Source of the DNA: Spirochaetia bacterium UBA5368
GTDB taxonomy: Bacteria; Spirochaetota; UBA4802; UBA5368
NCBI GenBank assembly: GCA_002407865.1
Contig: DHPI01000065.1
Coordinates: 111,356 to 123,887, forward strand
Length of the DNA stretch: 12,532 nucleotides
Direction of reading: 5' to 3'
In this document: positions 1 through 6,652 of the stretch, in pieces
Layout of the letters: every line of letters starts with the position of its first letter
How positions within the stretch are numbered: the stretch's first letter is position 1
Notes under the pieces: generated by a model
Database searches by the model: none
What the model was told of the DNA's origin: nothing
What the model saw: the letters and a program-made list of their open reading frames with translations, nothing else
Position numbers and translations under genes: made by a program

Positions 1-396
1 TTCAACGAAGCCCTTAATCCCGACGTTTCCGTGGCGTCGCGCGGAACGATCGTAAAATGCACCTTCTGCGGGCATATATGGAAGCGCGAGCGCGACAAGC
101 TCCTTGCGCAGGGCATAACCGATATAAACGCCGTCCAGTACACGCCGGCCTGCGTTGGGGCATGCCCGACAAACGCGATCAAGTTTGGCGATCTCAGGGA
201 CCCGAATTCCCCTGTGTACGAAAACAATCTCAAACGCGATCCGCGGGCCGTCCGACTCATGCACAGCATTGACGCGCTGCGCGATTCAAATCCGGCCGAA
301 TACGAACGACGCTTGAAGATGAAGAATTTCCCGAATCCAAAGGTATACTACCTGACAAGCCAGGAATGGCTCAGGAAGATGCTCGGCGGATTCTAA
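1..396 (+). CDS. 4Fe-4S electron-transfer subunit of a membrane oxidoreductase (5' end outside window)
   Basis: The reading frame is open from base 1, so the gene begins left of the window; 131 C-terminal residues are visible. They contain a CTFC pair (C20, C23) followed by ACVGACP (C51, C55) and TNAIKFGD. This is the usual spacing of a cluster-binding module in multi-cluster ferredoxin subunits of the DmsB/PsrB/NrfC/QrcC type. Such subunits pass electrons between a catalytic or cytochrome subunit and a quinone-reactive membrane subunit. That fits its neighbour, an NrfD-family protein that starts 36 bases after the stop and is very probably in the same operon. The rest of the chain, after the last cluster, is charged and ends SQEWLRKMLGGF. 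An internal GTG at 31 lies inside the conserved fold and is not a credible start. The family is well supported; the exact complex (Qrc, ACIII, Psr-like or Dsr-like) cannot be settled from this fragment. Confidence 0.85.
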   Translation, partial: FNEALNPDVSVASRGTIVKCTFCGHIWKRERDKLLAQGITDINAVQYTPACVGACPTNAIKFGDLRDPNSPVYENNLKRDPRAVRLMHSIDALRDSNPAEYERRLKMKNFPNPKVYYLTSQEWLRKMLGGF

Positions 397-432
397 GACT
401 CCTAATAAGGATAAAAAAGGAGAGAACCTGTA

Positions 433-1677
433 ATGAAATTTATTGAATTTTTAAAGAATGAGTGGAACAGCTATTCAAGGAACATACAGATCACCCTGTA
501 TATCCTTTTTGCCCTTGTTATCGGATTCGGCGTATTCGCTATTCAGATCCTTTTCTGGGGCCTTGGCTATACGGATATGAACAACAATTTCGCCATGGGG
601 CAGTGGATTATCGGAGACCTTGGCCTTGTGGCGCTCGGCGGCGGCGCGTTCTTCACGGGATTTTTTCTGTATATCCTGAGGGTCGACGATCTCGAGCCTG
701 TTATTAACTCGACGGTGCTTCTGGGATTCATGTGCTACCTTTTCACCTTCGTACTTCTGGTATTCGACATCGGACAGCCTCTCAGGGCGTGGTTCGGGTA
801 CACCTACCCGAACTGGGGCCCGAACCTTATGCCGCAATCGATGCTGACAGAAGTGGTCTGGTGCCTCACCTTCTATTTCTGCATTCTCTGCGTGGAGCTC
901 ATTCCCCTTCCATTGAAGCACAAGGTTATAGACAGGATTCCCGTGTTCCATTACATAGGGCATTATCTGCACAAGCTCATGTGGATCATGGCGGCCGCAG
1001 GCACATTCCTTTCGTTTTTCCACCAGGGTTCGCTTGGCGGCGGCATGTGGGGTGTGCTATACGCCAAGGCAAACTGGTTCAGGCCGCACTACTTTTTCCT
1101 CGCGATAGTCGCTGCGACCGCGGGCGGAACATCGTTCATGATGCTCATTCCTAAAATTGCCGAGAAGGTGATGAAGAAAGAAGTGGCGCCGAAGCAAACA
1201 TACTATACGCTTGCACGCATTTCCGGCGTGATGTTCGTGTTCTACTTCATTTTCAGAATTTACGACATCTACTCGATGGCGGTAACGTACGTTCCCCTTG
1301 CAGACAGGAATTTCTCCGATCTCTGGGGCGGATACTATGGCTGGTGGGTGCTCGCACTCGAGCTTGCGTTGTGCATTGTGCCGATCGTCGTCTACAACGT
1401 GAAGAAGTTCCGCGAGCAGGACAAGCTTCTCTTCTATACGCTTATCTGCGGGGTTCTCGCCATTGTAATGAGCAAGATCGACGCGGTGCTCCACGGATTC
1501 TCCGTTCCTAATTTCCCGTGGAAATCCTTTACCGCGTATAATCCCACAATCCAGGAATGGTTTATATTCCTCGGAAGTCTTGCGTGCATGGCGCTTATCT
1601 ATATGTGGGCGGCAAAATATCTCCCCCTCTTCCCTCATCTTGAAAAGGAAGAGCATAGCGAGGAAGCTCATGCCTGA
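433..1677 (+). CDS. NrfD/PsrC-family quinone-interacting membrane subunit (Qrc/ACIII-like)
   Basis: This 414-aa polytopic membrane protein has about ten hydrophobic segments, roughly at residues 18-45, 60-82, 91-113, 140-160, 180-200, 218-240, 262-282, 304-326, 335-358 and 376-398. It has a short polar N-terminus and a Glu/His-rich tail (EKEEHSEEAHA). Conserved-looking landmarks are FDIGQP near 112 and FFHQGSLGG near 196; the latter resembles the HQ.SLG motif of NrfD-type subunits such as those of Qrc, DsrP and HybB. Ten helices rather than the eight of PsrC favour the Qrc/alternative-complex-III branch. The expected role is menaquinone or menaquinol exchange, with electrons passing to or from the iron-sulfur subunit encoded just upstream. 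A clear SD (AAGGAGAG, 417-424) precedes the ATG. The gene is followed by a hairpin terminator, so it is probably the last gene of its operon. The assignment to Qrc rather than a related complex is inference. Confidence 0.85.
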   Translation: MKFIEFLKNEWNSYSRNIQITLYILFALVIGFGVFAIQILFWGLGYTDMNNNFAMGQWIIGDLGLVALGGGAFFTGFFLYILRVDDLEPVINSTVLLGFMCYLFTFVLLVFDIGQPLRAWFGYTYPNWGPNLMPQSMLTEVVWCLTFYFCILCVELIPLPLKHKVIDRIPVFHYIGHYLHKLMWIMAAAGTFLSFFHQGSLGGGMWGVLYAKANWFRPHYFFLAIVAATAGGTSFMMLIPKIAEKVMKKEVAPKQTYYTLARISGVMFVFYFIFRIYDIYSMAVTYVPLADRNFSDLWGGYYGWWVLALELALCIVPIVVYNVKKFREQDKLLFYTLICGVLAIVMSKIDAVLHGFSVPNFPWKSFTAYNPTIQEWFIFLGSLACMALIYMWAAKYLPLFPHLEKEEHSEEAHA

Positions 1678-1710
1678 TATCGCGCGAATGTAATTGTACG
1701 CGTGAACAAA

Positions 1711-1736
1711 AAAACCCGCTCTTTCGAGCGGGTTTT
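1711..1736. terminator. Bidirectional rho-independent terminator
   Basis: A perfect 11-bp stem (AAAACCCGCTC / GAGCGGGTTTT) closes a TTTC loop. Read on the minus strand the stem runs into seven T residues, giving a strong terminator for flaB. Read on the plus strand it ends in TTTT, a weaker but plausible stop for the NrfD operon. It sits between two convergent genes, 33 bases after the NrfD stop codon. Confidence 0.93.
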
Positions 1737-1776
1737 GCGTTGCAAAGTATTCCCTCTGTGAAAAAATTTTTCTGTA

Positions 1777-2628
1777 TCAGCCGCCAAGCAACTGTAATAC
1801 GGTGCGCGACTTCATGTTTGCCTGGGCCAGCATTGCAGTACCACTCTGCACGAGAACCTGATCCTTTGTAAAGTTTACAAGCGTCTCGGCCATGTCCGCG
1901 TCTCTGATACGGCTTTCGGAAGCCTGGATGTTTTCATACGCCGTCATCAGACCCTTGGATGCGTACTCCATTCTGTTGTAGTATGCGCCGAGGTCCGCAC
2001 GCTGTTTCGATATCTTCTGCAGTGAATCGTCGATAAGCCCTATTGTTCTGTTCGAGCTGTCGGCGGTGCTCACGGTCGCGAGGAACTTGCCTGTCTTCTC
2101 CCTCAGGTTAAGACCCTGGGAAGTCATTGTGCCGATATACACCCGCTCCCTCTGGTGCATGTTCGCTCCCATATGGAACCACATGCTTGCCTTGGGGTTC
2201 GTCCGTGAAAATTCGCCGAGAAGAAGCTTGAACTTGTTAAACTCGGCCTGCGAAGCGATTCTATCCACTTCATCGACCAGCGCGGAAACTTCAACCTGGA
2301 TCAGCTGCCTGTCTTCCTGCGTGTAAATACCGTTGGAAGACTGAACCGCGAGAACCCTGATTCTCTGGAGTATCGACGCGGTCTGATCGAGATACCCTTC
2401 CGCCGTCTGAACAAACGACATGCCGTCTTCGGTATTTCTCTCAGCCTGCCGCAAACCCTGAATCTGAGTCCTCATTTTTTCGGAGACCGCCAGTCCGGAG
2501 GCGTCATCGCCCGCCTTGTTGATGCGCAGACCGGAAGCGAGTTTCTCCATTGAGCTGTTGACGTCCCAATGCTTGAACTTAAGAACCTTGTTCGCATTGA
2601 TGGCGCTCATGTTGTGATTGATAATCAT
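1777..2628 (-). CDS. flaB: Periplasmic flagellar filament core protein FlaB (copy 1, downstream)
   Basis: This 283-aa flagellin forms the core of the spirochaetal periplasmic flagellum. The N-terminal D0/D1 region starts [18 protein letters not shown] and includes [20 protein letters not shown] and [14 protein letters not shown]. The C-terminal D1/D0 region includes [35 protein letters not shown] and [17 protein letters not shown]. The central part is short and carries [19 protein letters not shown], a spirochaete FlaB hallmark; there is no large D2/D3 domain, and the length is normal for FlaB. The ATG is fixed by an SD (AAAGGAG, 2637-2643) eight bases away. It lies 205 bases downstream of a second flaB on the same strand, with a terminator-like hairpin between them, so it probably also has its own promoter; I could not locate one convincingly. 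Its leader contains a hairpin with GGA in the loop (separate entry). Export is expected through the flagellar type III apparatus, since there is no signal peptide. Confidence 0.97.
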   Translation of the reverse strand: MIINHNMSAINANKVLKFKHWDVNSSMEKLASGLRINKAGDDASGLAVSEKMRTQIQGLRQAERNTEDGMSFVQTAEGYLDQTASILQRIRVLAVQSSNGIYTQEDRQLIQVEVSALVDEVDRIASQAEFNKFKLLLGEFSRTNPKASMWFHMGANMHQRERVYIGTMTSQGLNLREKTGKFLATVSTADSSNRTIGLIDDSLQKISKQRADLGAYYNRMEYASKGLMTAYENIQASESRIRDADMAETLVNFTKDQVLVQSGTAMLAQANMKSRTVLQLLGG

Positions 2629-2650
2629 ACGCTACACTCCTTTGTTTGAT

Positions 2651-2674
2651 ATACCCGATCTCCCTATCAGGTAT
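2651..2674 (-). promoter_or_regulatory. flaB copy 1 leader hairpin with AGGGAG hexaloop (candidate CsrA site)
   Basis: On the minus strand, ATACCTGAT (2674-2666) pairs with ATCGGGTAT (2659-2651) in a 9-bp stem with one G-U wobble, closing the hexaloop AGGGAG (2665-2660). The hairpin ends 22 bases before the ATG. The loop GGA starts 23 nt upstream of the GGA in the SD. An A-N-GGA motif in a hexaloop is the preferred RNA target of CsrA/RsmA, and flagellin leaders are known CsrA targets in Bacillus (hag) and Borrelia (flaB). Binding here is inference. Confidence 0.55.
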
Positions 2675-2794
2675 TGCACTACCAGGTTGCGTTAAATACT
2701 CAGGGAATACTGTATATTTACTGCAACCATCCAGTCCTGTGTCAGGAAAAGATGCTTGCGGTAAATCAAATCACTCCGGTTTTCAAAGAGCCCG

Positions 2795-2823
2795 TTTCCC
2801 CGCCGGATGCCCCGGCGGAGAAA
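2795..2823 (-). terminator. Terminator-like hairpin between the two flaB genes
   Basis: TTTCCCCGCCGG and CCGGCGGAGAAA form a 12-bp GC-rich stem with one mismatch around a five-base loop, 10 bases past the stop codon of the upstream flaB. On the minus strand the stem is followed by ACGGGCTCTTTG rather than a clean T-run, so it may be a weak or partial terminator, or a 3'-end stabilising structure that lets some transcripts read into the next flaB. Confidence 0.6.
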
Positions 2824-2833
2824 CTTGAACACA

Positions 2834-3679
2834 TTAGCGAAGCAGCTGCAGAACGCCCTGCGGCCGGGCATTGGCCTGGGCCAGCATCGCGGTTCCGCTC
2901 TGCACAAGAATCTGGTTTTTCGTAAAGCTGACGGTAACCTCCGCCATATCGGCATCCCGTATACGGCTTTCGGATGCCTGTACGTTTTCATACGCGTTCA
3001 TAAGACCTTTCGACGCGTGCTCCATCCTGTTGTAGTACGCTCCGAGGTCGGCGCGCTGTTTCGAGATGATGTGGAGCGCCTGATCGAAAATGCCGATGCT
3101 TCTGTTCGCGAGTTCGGGGGTCGAAAGCGTGATCGGCTCGCCGGCAACATCCTTCAGGCTGAGCGCCGTTGCCGTCATTGTCTGGATGTAGACACGCTCG
3201 CGCTGGTGCATGTTTGGCCCCATATGAAACCACATGGACATCGTGCGGCTGGTCCTCGCGAAATCGCCCTGCAGCAGATTCATTTTATTGAATTCCGCCT
3301 GCGACGCGACTCTGTCGACCTCGTCGACAAGCTGCGACACTTCCACCTGGATAAGCTGCCTGTCGTCCGGCGTATAGATGCCGTTTGACGACTGGACGGC
3401 GAGAACCCTCATGCGCTGGATGATATCGGTAAGCTGCTGCAGATACCCTTCCGTGGTTTGAACGAGCGACATGCCGTCTTCGGTGTTCCGTTCGGCCTGG
3501 CGCAGACCTAAAATCTGCGTTCTCATCTTCTCGGATACCGCAAGCCCCGACGCGTCATCCCCGGCCTTGTTGATTCGCAATCCGGAAGAAAGCGCCGCCA
3601 TGTCCTTGTCAACATTCCAATGCTGGAATTTTAATACCTTCTGGCTATTAATAGCCGTAATGTTGTGGTTAATAATCAT
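2834..3679 (-). CDS. flaB: Periplasmic flagellar filament core protein FlaB (copy 2, upstream)
   Basis: This 281-aa FlaB paralogue is, by eye, about two-thirds or more identical to the neighbouring copy. It keeps the same hallmarks: [11 protein letters not shown] at the start, [19 protein letters not shown], the central [19 protein letters not shown], and the C-terminal [14 protein letters not shown] and [10 protein letters not shown]. Differences concentrate at residues about 140-200, the surface-exposed centre, and in the last ten residues ([11 protein letters not shown]). The two copies are therefore established, diverged paralogues rather than a fresh duplication. The start is fixed by the SD GGAGGA (3685-3690), five bases before the ATG. 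This is the promoter-proximal flagellin of the pair; it has an AT-rich upstream region with phased repeats and a leader hairpin with AAGGAG in its loop. Multiple core flagellins in one filament are usual in Treponema, Brachyspira and Leptospira. Confidence 0.97.
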   Translation of the reverse strand: MIINHNITAINSQKVLKFQHWNVDKDMAALSSGLRINKAGDDASGLAVSEKMRTQILGLRQAERNTEDGMSLVQTTEGYLQQLTDIIQRMRVLAVQSSNGIYTPDDRQLIQVEVSQLVDEVDRVASQAEFNKMNLLQGDFARTSRTMSMWFHMGPNMHQRERVYIQTMTATALSLKDVAGEPITLSTPELANRSIGIFDQALHIISKQRADLGAYYNRMEHASKGLMNAYENVQASESRIRDADMAEVTVSFTKNQILVQSGTAMLAQANARPQGVLQLLR

Positions 3680-3709
3680 CAGATTCCTCCATGAATCTTT
3701 ACATGTCTC

Positions 3710-3727
3710 GCTGGCCTCCTTGCCAGC
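3710..3727 (-). promoter_or_regulatory. flaB copy 2 leader hairpin with AAGGAG hexaloop (candidate CsrA site)
   Basis: On the minus strand, GCTGGC (3727-3722) and GCCAGC (3715-3710) form a perfect 6-bp stem, extendable by one wobble pair, around the hexaloop AAGGAG. The loop GGA begins 29 nt upstream of the GGA of the true SD, which itself reads ATGGAGGA. The loop is also a near-perfect SD sequence, followed 10 bases later by ATG TAA (3704-3699), a start codon directly joined to a stop. The arrangement matches the leader of the other flaB although the stems share no sequence. Confidence 0.6.
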
Positions 3728-3789
3728 ATGAGGTCGTTATTTCCCTCACGGTTTAATGGTCGGATTTCAACAGGCTCGAATTGATGCTG

Positions 3790-3846
3790 GATTATGACGA
3801 TTAATGCCGTTTATAGCCGTTAATTGACGATTATACGAGATTATAG
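3790..3846. repeat. Helically phased short repeats upstream of flaB copy 2
   Basis: TGACGATTA occurs at 3795-3803 and again at 3825-3833, exactly 30 bases apart. GCCGTT occurs at 3806-3811 and 3816-3821, 10 bases apart. GATTATA occurs at 3829-3835 and 3839-3845, also 10 bases apart. On the minus strand the last pair reads as two TATAAT hexamers. Spacings of 10 and 30 put the copies on one face of the helix, as expected for a cooperative regulator, and the TATAAT copies could be -10 elements for flaB. No regulator can be named. Confidence 0.45.
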
Positions 3847-4029
3847 GCTTGATTTTACCGCTTGGGACTTTTTTTGCACATTTCCGCTTATTCTTTATTT
3901 CGGCATGATATTTTTTTCCATGAGCAAAAAAATTTTTCAGGGAAATATAAAAGTATCCATATTTATAATGTAACATGCAAAATTCATTTATTATTCTTGC
4001 TATTTTTTAATCGTCATTTATTGATTCAA

Positions 4030-4058
4030 TGGAAAAAATATGATTTCGATGGTATAAT
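4030..4058 (+). promoter_or_regulatory. Sigma-70-type extended -10 promoter for the chemoreceptor gene
   Basis: TGGTATAAT at 4050-4058 is a perfect extended -10 element (TGn followed by TATAAT). A weak -35 match, TGGAAA (4030-4035, four of six), lies 17 bases upstream. Transcription would start near 4065, giving a leader of about 95 bases before the ATG at 4161. Confidence 0.6.
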
Positions 4059-4160
4059 GGGACTCTGAGCATATTCACGGCACATATGAATGCGTACAAT
4101 CCGTTAGAGCAATGCATTCGGGGCGATACAGCATATACTTAATAAAAGGGGCTAACACGA

Positions 4161-6488
4161 ATGGCTGCGAAAAAACGACGAATGTTCGGCGTACGGGAAA
4201 AAATTATCCTTTATATACTTCTTTCATCTATTATTCCACTGTTATTCTCCATTATATTGATGTTTACGATCAGCCGCTCGTCGGTGCTTCATATCACCGA
4301 AAACACGATGGTTAATTCCATCCAGGGCATCAGGCGTTTCTGCGAGGTTCAAAGCGATGAACTCGATGCAAAACTCATCGCGCAGATAGACAGATCATTC
4401 GCCATTGCGAAAAACACAATAAACGAATATGCAGCCACAGCGATTCTTACGTCGTCAACCAACATAACGGTGACAAACCAGGACACCCAGGAAAAATCGG
4501 ACATCAGTCTTCCAGACTTTACTGCCGGCACGACGAAATTTTTTAAGAATTATGGCATTGTTGACAGGATTGCCGATAAAATCAACATCCCGGGCACAAC
4601 CTCGACTATTTTTCAGATGCACGACGGCAAACTGATCCGCATCGCAACAAACGTGAAGACGTCAAGCGGCGATCGCGCCATCCTCACCTACATCCCATCC
4701 GATTCCCTCGTATACCGCACCATCGCGGAGGGAAAGGCGTACCGCGGAAGGGCCGTTGTTGTAGGGAAATGGAACATCACCCATTACGAGCCTCTGAAGT
4801 CGCGCGATGGAAAGATTATCGGCGCCCTATATCTCGGCGTTCCCGCTCCAAAAACCGCCATTTTCGATATGATCAACCAGGCACGTATAGGGAAAAGCGG
4901 TTATGCATTTGTTATGAACTCCGAGGGCCAGTTAATCATTCACCCAAAACATCCGGGCAAAAATATACGCAATTTAAAAGATGCCAGATCGGGCAAACTA
5001 TTTATAAGGGACGTTATTGCACGCAAAGAGGGCCGTGTTGTGTTCAATACGGCAGAAAGCGGAAGCCACGTGAGAAAGATCGCGTATTACACCTATTTCC
5101 CAAAATGGGACTGGATAATCATGTCAACGGTCGATTACAATGACATTCTGCACTCGCTTAACACGATGCTGTACGTATTGCTGGCGCTTTTATTCGGTTT
5201 TATCGGGATTCTCATGTTCTCCAGCCGTTACCTTGCGTCCCGGATTTCAGAGCCATTCAAAAAAATCGTCGATGCCGCGGTACGCGTCAGCAAGGGCGAC
5301 CTTAACGCCTTTATAATCCAGTCGCAGTATGTCAAATGCGTTGAGGTAAAGAACTGCACGCAGGAATCGTGCCCGGCGTTTCATTCGAGAAACAAGGCAT
5401 GCTGGCGGCTTGACGGCACCCTGTGCGACGACGGGAAACCGATGGACAGGGCGCAAAAGCAAAACGCGTGCAGGCACTGCGAGGTGTATCAACGGTCAAT
5501 CCGCAACGAGATCGACGAGCTTATTGAAGTCGTCAATAACATGATCGTGACTATTAAGCAGATAATGGGAAGCATTAAAAAGGCCACGCTCGAGTTGAAT
5601 AAAAACGCCGAGGACCTCGCCGACGTAAGCAAAAAGGTTGAAATAGAATCGCAGAACCAGGCGGCTTCTATCGAGCAAACGACATCGGCGCACGAGGAGC
5701 TGATTGCCACCATCGAAAGCGTAGCGCAATCGGCCGACGCCCAGGCAGACAAGGTTTCGATGACAACAGCGACAATGGAGGAGCTTTCATCCACAACGCA
5801 CACTGTGGGGCAGAATTCACAATATGTCGACGCGATCGGCAAGGAAACCGTTCAAAAGGCCCGCGATACCGAAGCAATGCTGCAAAAAACAATTTCCAGC
5901 ATCAACCAGATATCAGACCGCTCGAAGCAGATCGGCGACATCGTCGGCATCATCAACGACGTATCAGACCAGATTAACCTGCTCGCGCTCAACGCATCCA
6001 TCGAGGCGGCCCGCGCCGGCGACTACGGCAGGGAGTTCGCCGTCGTTGCGGAAGAAATTTCGAAGCTTGCAGACGCAACAGCGAATAGCACGAAGGAAAT
6101 CGAGGTATTGATAAAATCGGTGAAATCCGACATCGATTCCGGCGCCCCGATGGTGAATCAAACGGCGCAGGTCATCACTTCCATGATCCAGAACATTGAA
6201 GAAGCCGCGCGGCTTATGGGGAAAATCGCCCGCTCCACCGGCGATCAGATCAACAGCAGCGACCTCGTGAAGAACGAAGTCGAGGAAATCAATAAAATGT
6301 CCGGTCAGATTGCCCGGGCAACAGGCGAGCAGAAAATCACCAGCGAAGAAATTCTGAAGGCCGTTTCGCGTATAAATGAATCAATCCAGGAAATAGCCGC
6401 ATCCTCGCAGATAATCGCCGAATCGGCGCGATCAGTGCGCGAGAAATCGACGCAATTGAAACAAATTACGGAGCTCTTTACTGCCTGA
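4161..6488 (+). CDS. Methyl-accepting chemotaxis protein, Cache_3-Cache_2 sensor, HAMP with Cys-rich insertion
   Basis: This 775-aa transmembrane chemoreceptor starts at an ATG preceded by AAGGGG (4146-4151). Order of parts: TM1 about 15-37; periplasmic double-Cache sensor about 40-330, with the Cache_3-Cache_2 signature (TIFQ.HDGKLIRIATNVK, GRAVVVGKWNITHYEPL, GALYLGVP) and then GKSGYAFVMNSEGQLIIHP near 244; TM2 about 336-356; HAMP; coiled-coil signalling domain. The signalling hairpin is canonical: DQINLLALNASIEAARAG, then DYGREFAVVAEEISKLAD around residues 605-640, the CheA/CheW contact region. The HAMP is split. Its first helix (SEPFKKIVDAAVRVSKGDL) and second helix (RNEIDELIEVVNNMIVTIK) are separated by an insertion with seven cysteines between C393 and C440, resembling the two-CW Cys-rich modules of some receptors and kinases. 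There is no CheR-tethering pentapeptide at the C-terminus (KQITELFTA). The ligand is unknown; the insertion may add redox or metal sensing. Confidence 0.96.
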   Translation: MAAKKRRMFGVREKIILYILLSSIIPLLFSIILMFTISRSSVLHITENTMVNSIQGIRRFCEVQSDELDAKLIAQIDRSFAIAKNTINEYAATAILTSSTNITVTNQDTQEKSDISLPDFTAGTTKFFKNYGIVDRIADKINIPGTTSTIFQMHDGKLIRIATNVKTSSGDRAILTYIPSDSLVYRTIAEGKAYRGRAVVVGKWNITHYEPLKSRDGKIIGALYLGVPAPKTAIFDMINQARIGKSGYAFVMNSEGQLIIHPKHPGKNIRNLKDARSGKLFIRDVIARKEGRVVFNTAESGSHVRKIAYYTYFPKWDWIIMSTVDYNDILHSLNTMLYVLLALLFGFIGILMFSSRYLASRISEPFKKIVDAAVRVSKGDLNAFIIQSQYVKCVEVKNCTQESCPAFHSRNKACWRLDGTLCDDGKPMDRAQKQNACRHCEVYQRSIRNEIDELIEVVNNMIVTIKQIMGSIKKATLELNKNAEDLADVSKKVEIESQNQAASIEQTTSAHEELIATIESVAQSADAQADKVSMTTATMEELSSTTHTVGQNSQYVDAIGKETVQKARDTEAMLQKTISSINQISDRSKQIGDIVGIINDVSDQINLLALNASIEAARAGDYGREFAVVAEEISKLADATANSTKEIEVLIKSVKSDIDSGAPMVNQTAQVITSMIQNIEEAARLMGKIARSTGDQINSSDLVKNEVEEINKMSGQIARATGEQKITSEEILKAVSRINESIQEIAASSQIIAESARSVREKSTQLKQITELFTA

Positions 6489-6500
6489 GTATGTACATAC
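6489..6500. repeat. 12-bp perfect palindrome GTATGTACATAC directly after the receptor stop codon
   Basis: GTATGTACATAC begins on the base after the TGA stop. It is followed by an AT-rich stretch, a T-run (6512-6517) and a second small inverted repeat, TTATG / CATAA (6516-6529). A perfect palindrome with no spacer makes a poor terminator hairpin, so an operator for a dimeric regulator of the downstream promoter is equally possible. Neither role is established. Confidence 0.35.
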
Positions 6501-6542
6501 AACATATAACATTTTTTATGCATACATAAGAAATTAATAGAA

Positions 6543-6575
6543 TAAACTTGACATGTGTTGTCCGATAAATATAGT
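6543..6575 (+). promoter_or_regulatory. Overlapping sigma-28-like and sigma-70-like promoter for the M23-family gene
   Basis: TAAACTTG (6543-6550), a 10-base spacer and TCCGATAA (6561-6568) match the flagellar sigma-28 consensus (TAAAGTTT, about 11 bases, GCCGATAA) at seven of eight -10 positions, with an intact TAAA at -35. In the same bases, TTGACA (6548-6553), a 16-base spacer and TATAGT (6570-6575) form a strong sigma-70 promoter. Transcription from either would start near 6577-6583, leaving a leader of about 160 bases before the ATG at 6741. Confidence 0.65.
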
Positions 6576-6608
6576 AGATTATTCGTTTTTTTTATTTTGT
6601 AAAGCCGC

Positions 6609-6652
6609 TATAAGATGAAGTGCGTAAATGGCAGCCAGTGTTCATCTTTATA
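6609..6652 (+). promoter_or_regulatory. Nested inverted repeats in the 5' leader of the M23-family gene
   Basis: AAGATGAA (6612-6619) pairs perfectly with TTCATCTT (6641-6648). The stem can be extended on the outside by TAT/ATA after a one-base bulge. Inside the 21-base loop, TGGC-A-GCCA (6629-6637) is a second inverted repeat. Further on, GTGC and GCAC flank another small stem near 6664-6680. I recognise no known riboswitch motif; this may be a structured leader or simply chance pairing. Confidence 0.35.

Larger units (their letters stand above)
3680..4160. other. AT-rich divergent intergenic region between flaB and the chemoreceptor gene
   Basis: These 481 bases hold no convincing gene. 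On the flaB side lie the SD, the leader hairpin (3710-3727) and phased repeats (3790-3846). The middle (about 3840-4060) is strongly AT-rich with several A and T tracts, including a seven-base T-run near 3869. On the receptor side are an extended -10 promoter (4030-4058), a leader in which GAATGC (4088-4093) could pair with GCATTC (4114-4119), and the SD AAGGGG (4146-4151). Short open frames here (3767-3976 minus, 3862-4068 plus) have skewed, low-complexity composition and no SD, and I do not consider them genes. Confidence 0.75.

Noticed and set aside
475..1671. Two long minus-strand frames antisense to the NrfD-family gene
   Set aside because: The plus-strand frame encodes a coherent ten-helix membrane protein. 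The antisense translations are Arg/His/Glu-rich with no domain pattern.
2675..2833. A sigma-28 or sigma-54 promoter for the downstream flaB
   Set aside because: I found only partial matches with wrong spacing (for example TTGCAG near 2721-2726 and CCTGATAG near 2664-2671). None is good enough to list.
2807..3388. A 193-codon plus-strand frame antisense to flaB
   Set aside because: Its content is the reverse image of highly conserved flagellin sequence and it has no independent start signal.
1777..3679. The flaB pair as a recent duplication or mobile repeat
   Set aside because: The copies differ throughout, including in leaders, central region and C-termini, so they are old paralogues under separate selection. 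No flanking repeats suggest mobility.
3767..4068. Small frames on both strands in the AT-rich flaB-receptor gap
   Set aside because: They are rich in Lys, Ile, Tyr, Phe and Asn as expected from AT-rich DNA, lack an SD, and overlap promoter-like and repeat elements.
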